Source of the DNA: Maea johnstoni
Taxonomy: Eukaryota; Annelida; Polychaeta; Spionida; Magelonidae
Length of the DNA stretch: 64,000 nt
Assembly: GCA_963942565.1 (NCBI GenBank)
Contig: OZ012699.1
Coordinates: 26,533,371 to 26,597,370, forward strand
Reading direction: 5' to 3'
The notes beneath the pieces were generated by a model, which did no database searches, was not told where the DNA came from, and saw only the letters and a program-made list of their open reading frames with translations. Below are positions 34,761 to 46,445 of this stretch, one piece after another. Positions within the stretch are counted from its first letter, which is position 1, and each line of letters opens with the position of its first letter. A program made the position numbers and the translations under genes.

Positions 34761-35215
34761 TGCTCAGATTACACAAACTTAATCTCGAAATGTGAGCAGT
34801 GTGCATCAATGCACTGTGACTTTTGATTTAAATGTTTAGTATATTAGTGAAGGGTGATTAGATACACAAGCTTCATAGTAATAATTAGTAACCTACTTCA
34901 ATAGTAATTTTACAGGTCAGTGCCTTCCCAAACAATAGGTGGACACATACTGCCAATTTTACTTGGTAGCCTTTTGTTTTTGAGGGCTGTGGCATAACAT
35001 CTTGCATTGTTAGTTTGTTCCCCCTGAAAGATGTCTCTCGGCCCTTTTGTGTTCTTCTATACACCTTACAATCGATATTTAGGAGGTCTGATTTGTACTC
35101 ACTCCTAAAATGATTCAATCCTATATCCGTCTTGGGAATGAGTGTGAAAATGGGTGGAGCCTCCCAAGTTGATTCTCCTGATATATTATCTATTAATGGG
35201 TGCTATAACAACATT
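34761..35215. other. Gene-free stretch
   Basis: No supported gene or repeat match. Confidence 0.4.
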
Positions 35216-37061
35216 CACTGCAATAAAACCTGTTGAGAGCTCTTGACCTCATGTAATAAAATGCTTCCTTCACCTTTGACAACACACAGGATGACTTGCA
35301 AAAGGTGGAATCCCTCCCATGCCCCTGTGCTATTCAAACAACATTGAATAGAAGTAAAGGAACAACAATCAGAAAAACTGGCAAGAAACTGAAATTCAAA
35401 TGCAAATCTGAACAGAAATTGAATGAAGAGAAAGAAAACGATTTGTATCAAGGGAAAGTAAGAAAGAGGATTGCCTCAGCTCAGCAATGAATTCCTGCCA
35501 AGATATAGTGAGGTCTGATTGTACCAGGCAAAGGTACAAAATTCTGTGGGAATGCATTTAGAAGGCAATTGTAACTTCTCTTCAGAATTTCTCTCCTGAC
35601 TCTACTAAATGTGGCATAGAAACATGTATACTCCTGAATCAAGGAGGTCTCCCAGCAGAATATACAGCATCTGTATGAAGTGCATCAAGAGAATTTGCTG
35701 GAGCCAAGTTCAAAGCGTTTGCATCAACAGGTAAACAGTATCTCAAGTACGTTGGAAGCTCTATCCTAAGGCATACACTATTTCAATCTTACCCGTGTTA
35801 TTGCCTATGAAGAAAAATACACATTTACGCTACATGACTTCAAATCTGCCACTCGGGTACAAAGGTAGAAGGACAATAAAATGTCAGTTGCCCATCTTAA
35901 AAGAGGAAAAGACATCATCAGTGAAGAGAAACTGAATAAAGAAGCTGTAGTAACAACAGTTTGATCAGCACATACTTAGCAACCAATATAGATCAATTAG
36001 AAATTAAAAAAAAGATGTAACAATTGTCATTGACAGTGAACTTTATCTAGAGGGATGTTTATGTTGCAGTGATGTGTGCCAATGTGGCAGGTATGCAGTT
36101 CCCATTAGATGTGAATTCACAAGCACTGGACCACATCCAACAGAAGAAGAAGCTGAGATGTCCCAGGTAGACTGGAAACTGAATTGTGTTCATTATTTCA
36201 GAGGAGAAACAGTGGCAAGCATCGTGACTTGGTGATAGTGATGCAGTAGTTATTCACCCTTTCACTGTCTCAGGGAAATGGCCATGAAGAGAAAATGGAA
36301 CATTCATCAATCTGTCTATGCAATCATCCAAAAGCCAGGAAAGAACTAGAGCTTTATAACATCACAGGCATTTCAGAAGTGCTAGGGGAAACCTATAAGG
36401 ATAGTCTCATTGGTGTGAAGTTAGCTATTTGGCTCTGTATATAGGTGGCAATGACTTTATTCCTAAATTTCATGCTATGTCACACCGCAAAAAAGTCAAG
36501 GTAGCCAATTAAAACTATTATTTTAGAAACAACCTGGTATCTATTAATCATGGCATAATTATATTAAACCCAGCTGTTTCCACAGAGCTGATAAAAACTG
36601 TATACACTCCAAAATGCACAGGACCTCTCACCTCATTCAATGAAGTTAGGTTATCTAGTATGGGAGTCAAAATTTATCAAAGTTCCACTCCCTGTCTATG
36701 TACCACATAGTTATGGTTGCCACCTGCAGGTGCATTGGAAAGGCTTGCTGACCTGGTTAGCCTGCAGATTGCCTACCTGTGTACTGCTGGTGTAACAGAT
36801 GCACCCTTGATCAACTCATTACGTCATCAATGGCTGAGGAAAATTGAATGTGGAAAGATTGAATATGACTTTGGCCCTGATGTATATAAAGCATCTGTTG
36901 AAGTGTTCATTAGTAACACTGTTGCCAAGTTGAAAGATCAGCTGCCCTTAAGACAGAAACAGAAGCACAGGGATACGCCACCAAAGGGGAGAAGGAGAAA
37001 AGTACCCCTTACATCCACTCCAAAAAAGATAATATGTCTAGAAAAAGAACAGAACCAATAG
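35216..37061 (+). pseudogene. Decayed unknown gene with a GGNDFIPKFH motif
   Basis: Coding-like text appears in successive pieces on the plus strand: CKRWNPSHAP-like near 35295, LYLEGCLCCSDVCQCGRYAV near 36043, then GGNDFIPKFHAMSHRKK near 36441-36501 and an open frame at 36717-37061 (114 codons, ending KKIICLEKEQNQ). The G-G-N-D-F-x-P-K-F pattern resembles the acidic loop of PIN/FEN1-like nuclease folds, but this is only a resemblance. The last ~60 bp match 48940-48980. Whether it is a host gene or part of a mobile element is not settled. Confidence 0.35.
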
Positions 37062-37320
37062 TCTAGTACACTGCAGCACTGCTATTTGTAGTAGATAGAG
37101 CTGGTAACAGTGGGTCAGGGTACCATAAGGCTTACCCTGATGGCCGTGTGGTCTAAGACATTGCCACTTGCTAGTAGCTGTCACTCACCTCAGCCCGGGT
37201 TACAATTACATCCAGGGCATGTGAGGAAGTTGCCAGTGATTTGGGGTTAAGCGATGGTTTTTGCTGGGTACTCCAGTTTCTTTCACCATTTACAACTGGT
37301 AAGTCACAACTCAAACGCCA
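36990..37320 (+). repeat. Duplicated 330-bp block containing a SINE
   Basis: It matches 48925-49235 throughout. It ends with a tRNA-derived SINE (37138-37310, ATGGCCGTGTGGTCTAAGAC at the A-box position), so these two SINE copies were duplicated together rather than inserted separately. Confidence 0.65.
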
Positions 37321-37555
37321 TATGACAAATGAAATGGATGAGCAGGTGAGATTTCTTTATTTCTTCTACTTTTCAAATTGAAATCAATAGATTTTCTGAT
37401 GATTTTTTACAACTTACCACATATTTATGTGTATTGTGGGAAAAAATATATTACTTCATATGTCCATACTGCCTAGTGAAGAGAACAGGATATACCACCG
37501 ACGCAGCATGGTGTCTCAGAGGAGTAAGCATAAACGATGACATCATCCTGAGCAC
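37321..37555. other. Short unassigned stretch
   Basis: AT-rich sequence between the SINE-bearing block and fossil B. Nothing recognised. Confidence 0.35.
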
Positions 37556-38050
37556 ATGAACCAACATATGGTTCATGCTCAAGCTCTCTGGCGAGTGGCT
37601 GTGCTACCCCCCAATTCTGATATAGAGAATTTTGTTGCCGATCTCCCTAAACAAATTGCTCTGGAGTCGAATTCGCTAGATATCATGAAATACATTGCAG
37701 ACTTCGATCTCGTTTTTTTTTATCCACACCAAGATTCTGCACATCATTCTATCTCCGAGGCAGACCTACCTATGTCACACCAGGATCTGTCAGTATTACA
37801 ACAGCCAGAGGATCTGACAGAACCCTTGACAAATCAGACCCTACCCAATCCTATCGAAGATCTTTACAGCCTGGATTCAGAAGATCTTAACCTCTATACT
37901 GCAGGCCCTTGCTTTGATGTCCCAGCTACCCTGGAGCAGGTGATATCCCCACCATCACCCATGGAGCCCTGCCAATCCCCTGAAACGTTGAATGAATTGC
38001 TGAATAGCATGTTCCCATCACAGGATTATCCAGCTAAGAAGTCCTATTGA
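37556..38050 (+). mobile_element. Acidic 164-codon frame at the left of Polinton-like fossil B
   Basis: This frame is open for 164 codons and rich in Pro, Ser, Asp and Glu (for example PIEDLYSLDSEDLNLY). It is directly followed by polymerase-N-terminus-like sequence in the same fossil, so it is probably the upstream part of that element. I recognise no domain, and expression is unsupported. Confidence 0.4.
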
Positions 38051-40710
38051 GCAGTATGGGGCTCGGCCAATTGACCATCCCGATGATGAAACCAAAATTT
38101 TAGACAAAATTAAGCAGAGACAAGACCAAATATCTGATTTTGTAGAACTCTGGGGTAGGGTATGGCACTTTAATTTTGACGTTACCTCCTTACCAGATGG
38201 ACCTGGCCCAGTAGTTTTAGAAGAGCAAGTACATAAAATTTTCAAATGGCTGGGAAAGCATTCAAAATAAACGCCTCCCTGGGGATGATTTTAAGAAACA
38301 AGGAGACAGGGGAAATGAGGTATTTTGCCAAACTTAATGAGTCATCGGCGTCCTGTCCTCATCCATGATGCCCATTCTCTTAACCTTTTCGTCAAAGATT
38401 TGCAAGCCAAAGATCTGAATGCATGGTCAAATGAAAGTCGTCCTACTACAAATTTGTGGTAGTCAGAATCACCAATATTCATTATGAGGTGACCAAATTG
38501 GCCAAATTAATTGGTGGGGGTGTATGTGAGGAAGGCTATACTACTATAGAATGGTTTCAACACATTACACCCTCTTGAATGAGATACGTGCGATTCCACT
38601 TAATTCTATAGAGAAAAGAATATCTTTATTATGAAATAACCCCAAACAAACAATGGTTGCGGTCACTGACCAATTTTTCTACAGTGTTATAATTAATCAA
38701 TCTAAATATGTGAGATGAAATATGTTTCAATTCAATAGTGATCTGTACTTTTAATTGGAATGTTATCTTTTACAATGAAACCAGCAACAACAATCTTTAT
38801 AACTATATGTAATGATATAATGTGTCTTTTTGCGGTGCTATGCATATCATAGAGGAGCCGGTTTAGGACATTAAGAAAATCCTGTCTAAACATATATTAA
38901 AAAATGGAAAAACAATATGGATTTATCTATTAAGCAAAAAGATGTCAAGGAAATGGACTTAAAGGAAGTACCATCATTTGAAAAACTCTTCAAAGTGAAC
39001 ATGAACATCTTTAGGTTGAATAAAGAAAAGATTGCTCTGCCTGATTATAAAAGCAGATGTTCTTTTTAAATTTGAAATGAACCTCATTATATATGAGGGT
39101 CAATAAGTTATGTATCAAACATACTATCCATATGCGCATTCTGATTTCCAGTGTCATATATTTCACTATTTTCCCCAACAATGTCCTCGTCAGTGATGTG
39201 TAAGATAACTAACTGTTCAAATCAGTCCGATAGCGATGAGGAAGAAGACTTTCATCCCAATCATACGTCACAAAAACAAAGGTAGATAAAATGATATAGA
39301 TGATACAAATCTACCAACTTCCTTATATGAAGGACCTGCAGTAACCCGGAGAGCTGGATGAAATGAACCTCTATATATATGACGGTCATTTAAGCTATAT
39401 ATCAAACATCAACAAGTACTGATCAAAATCTGAATGCAGGTCATGTGAAGAATTATTCAAAAGAAGATAGAACTGTAATAAACAACATACTACCAATATG
39501 TAGGAGGCTTTTCCAAACCACCTAAAACATTTTTTGAAAAAATACAGGAATATGGGACTACCTGTATTATCAAGTATTGATTCCATACCAAAAATTATGA
39601 TAGATACCCCATTCAGGATGGTTGACACAAATATTGAAACACCAAGTGACTGGCCTGATGAGCTACAAAACAATTATGAGGTAAAACCAGCAGAATATTT
39701 CAATGAGATTGCCTCATTATTTTGCAGTGTAGATATTCTCTTTGCAAACATTGAGACATATGCAAGAACATGTTAGAGAGAATGGTTTGAGCAATCCAAG
39801 AAGATTACTAATGTGAGAATAAAGGGAATGATATGTTGTAAGCAACCCCCTATGGTATCTGGAACACAGACTAGCTGTAACAAAAATACATGAAGTTATA
39901 CAATTTTCCAAACAAAATCGCTTTAAAGATTTTACTGATTCAGTCACTCATGCACAAAGACAAGGAGATTGTGATTCAGACTTGGAAGCTTTGGCCACAA
40001 GTATGAAGCTGGTCAGGAATTCTGGGTATGGAACTTTATGAATAAAAAGCACCAAAGTATATATTACTCTGATAAAACATGTGATGCTCAAATAAAGGTG
40101 AATGATAGACAATTCTGTCACTTGGAGTAATTACAGGAGTGAGATCTTTTTTAAGAGAAAAATTGGAAGAATTCAAACATACTCTGGAAGGATTTTGGCG
40201 CAAATGAGGATGTAATTCACAGTGAATGTTGGTTCCATCGTTGACAGCACAAATTACATGATGAAATGACACCTGGATTATTCAAAGTTGAATTCCAGGG
40301 AGAAGAGATGATATCATTATGTTCTAAGATATATGTCATATCTAAAAAAGAGAATATAAAAAAACAGTTCCAAAGGGATAAGCAAAAATAATATTTCAAA
40401 CCCTATGGATATGTACAGAGAAGTTTTAACAGGAACAAAATCATTTCCTCAAAGAACAAAGGTTTTCAAATTAAGAAAAACAATATTAATATATATTAAC
40501 AAGAAAGGCAAGGTTTCACAATCTATATTGTAAACAAGAGGTCTTGGACGAAAGTTTTCACACACAAACACTTGACATTGTTCTTAAACCTACAAGTGCA
40601 AGAAACAGGAAAACTTCTCATGAGTGGATTTATCAACAGATTATGGAATTCATATAGTCATTCATATTTTGGAGTGAACAAGTCATAAAATGACGTCTGA
40701 TTCCATTCGA
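38051..40710 (+). mobile_element. Polinton/Maverick-like fossil B, DNA polymerase B region
   Basis: The blocks in order are an N-terminal piece (ASLGMILRNKETGEMRYF), the blocks shared with fossils A and C (38557-39365), a piece with YVGGFSKPPKTFFEKIQEYG near 39500, and a piece with LEHRLAVTKIHEVI near 39862 and LVRNSGYG near 40010, the K-x3-NS-YG motif region of type-B polymerases. A carboxyl part ends near 40690. The family assignment rests on these polymerase motifs plus the ATPase that follows. The copy has many breaks and is not functional. Confidence 0.7.
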
Positions 40711-41285
40711 TGTACCTAGTAGAATCTGCATATCTGGTCCAACTGGATCAGGCAAACAATCTTGGTGGATGATTTAGAAAAAAATTATCGGGTCATTCAA
40801 TGGAGAAAGTCAAAAAGATGTATTGTATTTTTATGGCATATGGCAACCTTTGAAATTGAAAATTAATCACTTCTGTTAATTCTCATGAAGGATTTCCAAC
40901 ATAAGATGATATTATATCGTTTTCAAAAAATATGTACCATAATCTTATAATTTTAGATAGAAGTTGCAATCACAAAAATATCAGTTGTATATTCACAACG
41001 ATAATATATATTCAATCACAGCAAACATTCTAGGACAATAGCTTTAAATACTCAATATCTCTTTCTATATATATATTGCTATTTCTAAGTATAGAGATAC
41101 CCCACGGTCTTAGATAATGATATTAGGGAAAATATATTTCCTGGAAAAGTACAGTCATTCCAAGAGGTATTTCATGATGCAACAACAGAAAAATATGGTT
41201 ATTTATTGGTAGGCTTATCACCACACTCTGAGGATATGCACATATTGCAAACTAATTATGATTGGAGAGGATACAGCAAACTATG
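40711..41285 (+). mobile_element. Polinton-like fossil B, packaging-ATPase-like region
   Basis: Near 40725 the text RICISGPTGSGK is a Walker A loop of the A32/FtsK-like ATPase type that Polintons carry. It is followed by IGSFNG and YFYGIW-like text, and near 41190 by YGYLLVGLSPHSED-like text often seen at the end of these proteins. It lies just after the polymerase region on the same strand, as in other Polintons. Broken. No capsid, protease or integrase gene was recognised nearby. Confidence 0.55.
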
Positions 41286-41309
41286 TGAGGAAAGTATATG
41301 AAATATGAG

Positions 41310-42600
41310 CCAAAATGTCCATGGCAACTTCAGAGAGCACATCATAGAGAGGCCATGGGTAGCACAAAACCCACCCATACAGCCTTCTGTCATATATGCC
41401 ATGCCATCCATTTACTAGGAGGCCACAGACTTGGCACACCAGTTCAGGTCTGTCCGCAGGTATTGCAAACATGTTCTGTGGACACCAACATATGACTGCC
41501 ATCCAGGTCAAGACATAGTCAACTGTGTTCTTCTCTGGGTGGGACTCATGGCTGTTGAGACATTTGAAAATTGGACGCACCTTTCTCCTGCTCAAAAGGA
41601 TGACCTGAACAAGTATGGAATGCATTCAAACTCTATTTGGAACCTAAGTCAAGCTATCCACTTGCGCAGTCAGGCCCAAAAGTGCAAGTATGAGGGAGGT
41701 TCAGTTGATAACATCCTCATTGACCAACTAATAAAGGAAATTGCCCAAGAATCTGTTTGAAAGAACATGTTAGACCACAATCCTAGTGTTCTCACCCTCG
41801 ACAAATGTGTTGACTATGTCCGCACTTTTGAAGCAACTAGCACCCACATACAGCACTTCTCGCAGCCCATGTCCATCAACGCAGTGCACAAACGGCACCA
41901 AAAGGCAGGAACCTTTGGAATATGTAAATTGTGACTTAGTTCCCATGGGCAGAGAGCTACAGGAAATAAACAGCAATCAAAATGTTGCGAAGAAAACATG
42001 GCATCATCATCGGACATGGCTCTGGATCTTGCTCATATACCATCCTCTGCAAGTCAACCCAGCGACCACTCAGCTGAAATTGTGGGATGCTACAACTACG
42101 TCAAGAATTGACCGTAATACCCACAGATAGTGATATACTACAATCTATTATTTATGAACCAAAATGTGAGCATAATCCATCAGCTCCGATTATGCCTGCA
42201 CTGGGAAGATTTTAAAAAACAATGTGAAAGAAACTAAAGAACATGGTGCTATAAACTTATAAAAAATACATGCCACTGCAATAGATATTGCAAAAATGAT
42301 TGAGATGATGTTCAAGATGAAAACGGGATGGGCTTATTTCCAGACAGTGATGCACAACTACCCTCGCAACATGATGAGAAAAATAAAATTATGGAAGGCG
42401 GGGACAACATAAAAGATGATGGTGCAAAAACGCAATCTAAGGCAGACAGCAACCAAGGCTCTTGTGCAGGACGAACCGGTAAACTTGCCTGTCGAGTTCT
42501 GAATTGCCTAGAATGGCGTAAAGCTAAACATAATCCTCGTGCTCCCTCTGTTCAAGAGGATTTTGGCAGCCTCTCCCTCAGGGAGATTGCTCAGTGAGTT
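41310..42600 (+). mobile_element. Ty3/gypsy fossil 3, short form
   Basis: A gag-like region (MAHQFRSVRRYCKHV, AVETFENWTHLSPAQKDDL) is followed by an integrase-end-like region, in the same layout as fossil 2. It begins at the end of the ATPase-like region of fossil B. Broken, with divergence from fossil 2 that suggests separate ageing. Confidence 0.75.
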
Positions 42601-43496
42601 GCGACGCTAGAGGATCCGAACAGAAGTGACGAAAGCTACCTGGCTGAAAGGGATGCTGGCCAGGAAACATGTATTTCACACTTGCCATGGAAGCTTGCAT
42701 GGTCTGGAGATGCACTTGCTGCAGCCACCAGAAGTGCCTGGGTAGCGAGACTGGTGGGCTAGGCTACCTGAGTAGGGGATCCAGTAGATGTATCCCTAGA
42801 GACACCGTAACCTGGGGGACCGTTGCACAGATAGCAGACAGAAAAGAGGCCGCTCCAGACTGCTCTCCGACTTGCTGCTGTAAAAGCCTTGATGAGAAGG
42901 AATTCATCAGTGCTTTTTCGGAATGATACCGACGACTGGAGGGAGAAATTATTCCAAGCCATACCTGAGGAGAGTGATTTCCTAGAGATAGAAAATCCAA
43001 ATTATGATGTAGCAACTATAGATGTGAATACAGATAAACAACCAACGAATAAAACAACACTCAGGAGATCAACTCATGAAAGAAAACAACCCCAAAGATA
43101 CTCTGATTACAATATGGAGAATAAATGAAGAAAAGAAAATGATAGAAATCAAAAGACCAAAAGTATAACGTAATAATAATAATGAATCTGATGAAACAAG
43201 ATGTACGCCGAATGCTGTCTTGTACATTACATTCTAGCCAAATATTTACATACAAGTAGATTGTTAAGAAAGTGCTTTCCTACTATACAAATGGGAAATG
43301 AGAAAGGTGCAAGGAGCAAATACTATGAACAGTAACTACCAAGAACATTGCTGATAAACACCAAGACAAGATGAACAATATATCAATATCTTTAAGATAA
43401 AAGACATTGATTAAAGAAAGAAGCATTATGATAAAGTCAATTATACATATCCAGTATAATACCTAAGATTAAGCAGCTATCCAAAAAGGGGAGATA
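42601..43496 (+). mobile_element. 3' part of gypsy fossil 3
   Basis: Its first ~280 bp match 34250-34560. It then carries a pol-end-like text (LRRSTHERKQPQRYSDYN near 43060-43110) and a ~370-bp AT-rich 3' region that ends in the purine tract AAAAAGGGGAGATA. This tract is the expected polypurine primer site just before an LTR. Confidence 0.6.
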
Positions 43497-43722
43497 TGTT
43501 GTGACTAACCCCAGTTACTACTATAATGCAAGTGACTCCAAATGCACTTTATCGGAATGAATCACTGCAGTAGGTTGGACCTTGGAACCATTAAGATAAC
43601 CAAGTACATCACACCATCCTCTACTCCCAACTAGACACACATGTATACTATGTAGCAGAATAAAGAAGCGTTTATCTAACAAGCTGATACTATGACTATT
43701 TCCCCTGTATGGAGTTATTTCA
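43497..43722 (+). mobile_element. Likely 3' LTR of gypsy fossil 3
   Basis: It begins TGTTGTGACT directly after the polypurine tract and ends CA where Polinton-like sequence resumes, giving 226 bp with TG..CA ends. It contains an AATAAA-type signal near 43662. I found no matching 5' LTR in the window, so the family assignment of the LTR rests on position. Confidence 0.6.
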
Positions 43723-46445
43723 TTCCTTATATAAAGGACCTGCAGTAAACTGGATGAGATCTGATGCTGATTGTGACGGCACCTTCCACCAGACTAGAAG
43801 TGCAGCCACTCAAAAGGAGTAACTCTCAAAATGAACATTACACCCTCTTGAATTAGGTCTGTGCTATTCTTCTTAACTCTACAGTGAAAAGAATCACTTT
43901 GTAATGAACAGTGCCTGTACAAACAATGGTTGTAGTCACCAACCTATTTTTTTTACAATATTATAATCAATCAATTTACATATGTGAGATAAAATATATT
44001 CCAATTCAATAATGAACCAGACTTTTAATTTGAATGCTATCTTATACAATGAAACCAGAAATGATGATATGTATAACATTATGCAACAATTCAATGCCTT
44101 ATCCTAGTGCTATGCTTATCATAGAGGAGCAATTAAACATCAGATTGAGGAGGAGTGTTTAAATCAAACTTGCATTTAACAAATTGAATAAGTTACTGTA
44201 ATTTTGGTATTATAGGGTAAACTCACACAGGTTTGATCTATGAATGTAATGTAAACAGAAGCGCTGGGCCCTTGAAGCTTATCACACCGTATATCAAGCT
44301 CAGCGCTGGTAACACTAATAAACAGGTTCAGAGGTCAGGTCATGGTAAGTATAGATGAGTGTTGTAAGATTTGCTTGTCTCTAGAATGAATTATGAATGA
44401 AGCATACAGAGCAGTTGAGCTCTTTCTCCCTCGTCATTTTTATCCCTCTACAAGAATGGCTTCAACACAAAGCAACCTCTTGAATAAGGTCTGTGCAATT
44501 CTACTTAATTCTATAGAGGAAGGTATAACTTTATAATGAACTATACCCGCACATACAATGGTTGTGGTCACTGACCTATTTTTTTACAATGTTACAATTA
44601 ATAAATTTACATATGCAAGATGAAATATATTTCAATTCAATAATGAATTGGACTTCTAATTTGAATGTTATCTTTTATAATGAAACCAGCAACAACAATC
44701 TATATAGCTATATGCAACAATACCTCTTTTGCGGTGCGATGCATATCATAGAGAAGCCGGATTAAAACGTTGGGAAAATTCCTGTCTCCACATATATTGA
44801 AGAATGAAAAAACAATATGGATTTATCTATTAAGGAAAAAGATTTCAAGGAAATGGATTTGGAGGAGCTACCATCATTGGAAAAACTCTTCGAAGTGTAC
44901 ATAAGCATCTTTAGGTTGAATGAAGAAAAGATTGCTATGTCTGATTATAAAAGCAGGTGTTTTTTTCAATTGTAATGCAAAGCTGGATGAAATGAACCTC
45001 ATTATATATGAGGGTCGATAAGTTATGAATTAAACATACACCAGTACTCATCAAAATTTGAATGCAGGTCTTGTGTAAAATTATTCACAAGAAAATGGGA
45101 TTGTAGTAGACATGAAAAAAACATGTAAAGAAAGAACATACTATCTATATGCGCATTTGGATTTCCAGTGTCATATATTTCACTATTTTCCACAACAATG
45201 TCCCCGTCAGTGATGTGTAAGATAACTAACTGTTCAAAAGAGTCAGATAGCAATGAGGAAGAAGAAAGTTTCATCCCAATCATACGTCACAAAAACAAAG
45301 GTACAGAAAATGATATAGATGACACAAAGGTACCAACTTCCTTATATGAAGGACCTGCAGTAACCAGGAGAGCTGGATGAAATGAACCTATATATATGAG
45401 GGTCATCTAAGCTATATATCAAACATAAACAAGTTCTGGTCAAAATCTGAATGCGGGTCATGTGAAGAATTATTCAAATGAAGATTGAATTGTGAAAAAC
45501 AACATACTGCCAATATGTAGGAGGCTTTTCCAAACAACCTAAAACATACAGGAATATGGGACTACTTGTATTCTCAAGTATTGATTCCATATCAAAAATC
45601 ATGAATGATACGCCATTCAGGATGGTAGACGTTAATACTGAAACACTAAGTGATTGGTCTGATGAGCTGCAAAACAATTATGAGGTAAGACCAGCAAATA
45701 TTTCAACGAGATGGCCTCATTATTTGCAGTGAAGATATTCTCTTTGCAAAGAGACATATGCAAGAACATGTTAGAGAGAATGGTTTGAGCAAACCAAGAA
45801 GATTACTAATGTGAGAAAAGAGGGAATGATATGTTGTTAGCAACCCCCTATTGTATCTGGAACACAGACTAGCTGTGACAAAAATACATGAAGTTATAAA
45901 ATTTTCAAAACAAAATCGCTTTATAGATGTTAATGATTCAGTGCCTCATGCACAAAGACAAGGAGATTGTGATTTAGACTTGGAAGCTTTGGCCACAAGT
46001 ATGAAGCTGGTCAGGAATTCTGGGTATGGGACTTTATGAATAAAAAGCACCAAAGTATATATTACTCTGATAAAACATGTGATGCTCAAATAAAGGTGAA
46101 TGATAGACAATTCTGTCACTTGGAGTAATTAGAGGAGTGTGAGATTTTCTTTTAATAGAAAAATTGGAAGAATTCAAACATACTCTGGAAGGATTTTGGC
46201 GCAAATGAGGATGTTATTCCCAGTGAATGTTGGTTCCATCGTGGACAGCACAAATAACATGATGAAATGACACCTGGATTATTCAAAGTTGAATTCCAGG
46301 GAGAAGAGATGATATCATTATGTTTTAAAATATATGTCACATCTAAAAAAGAGAAAATAAAAAAACAGTTCCAAAGGGATAAGCAAAAAGAATATTTCAA
46401 ACCCTATGGATATGTACAGAGAAGTTTTAACAGGAAGAAAATCAT
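43723..46445 (+). mobile_element. Polinton/Maverick-like fossil C
   Basis: It repeats the block order of fossil A (EGPAVT-type peptide, unrecognised block, LTR-like repeat at 44156-44455, polymerase N-terminal finger). It continues into the middle polymerase region (LEHRLAVTKIHEVI near 45855; TPGLFKVEFQGEEMI near 46270). It stops where a Ty1/copia fossil begins. Its middle portion is close to fossil B. Broken, old. Confidence 0.65.
44156..44455 (+). repeat. LTR-like repeat inside fossil C
   Basis: It matches 27186-27470, with the same purine-rich lead and TGTTTAAATC start. Its equivalent placement in fossils A and C means it was present before that block was duplicated. Confidence 0.4.
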
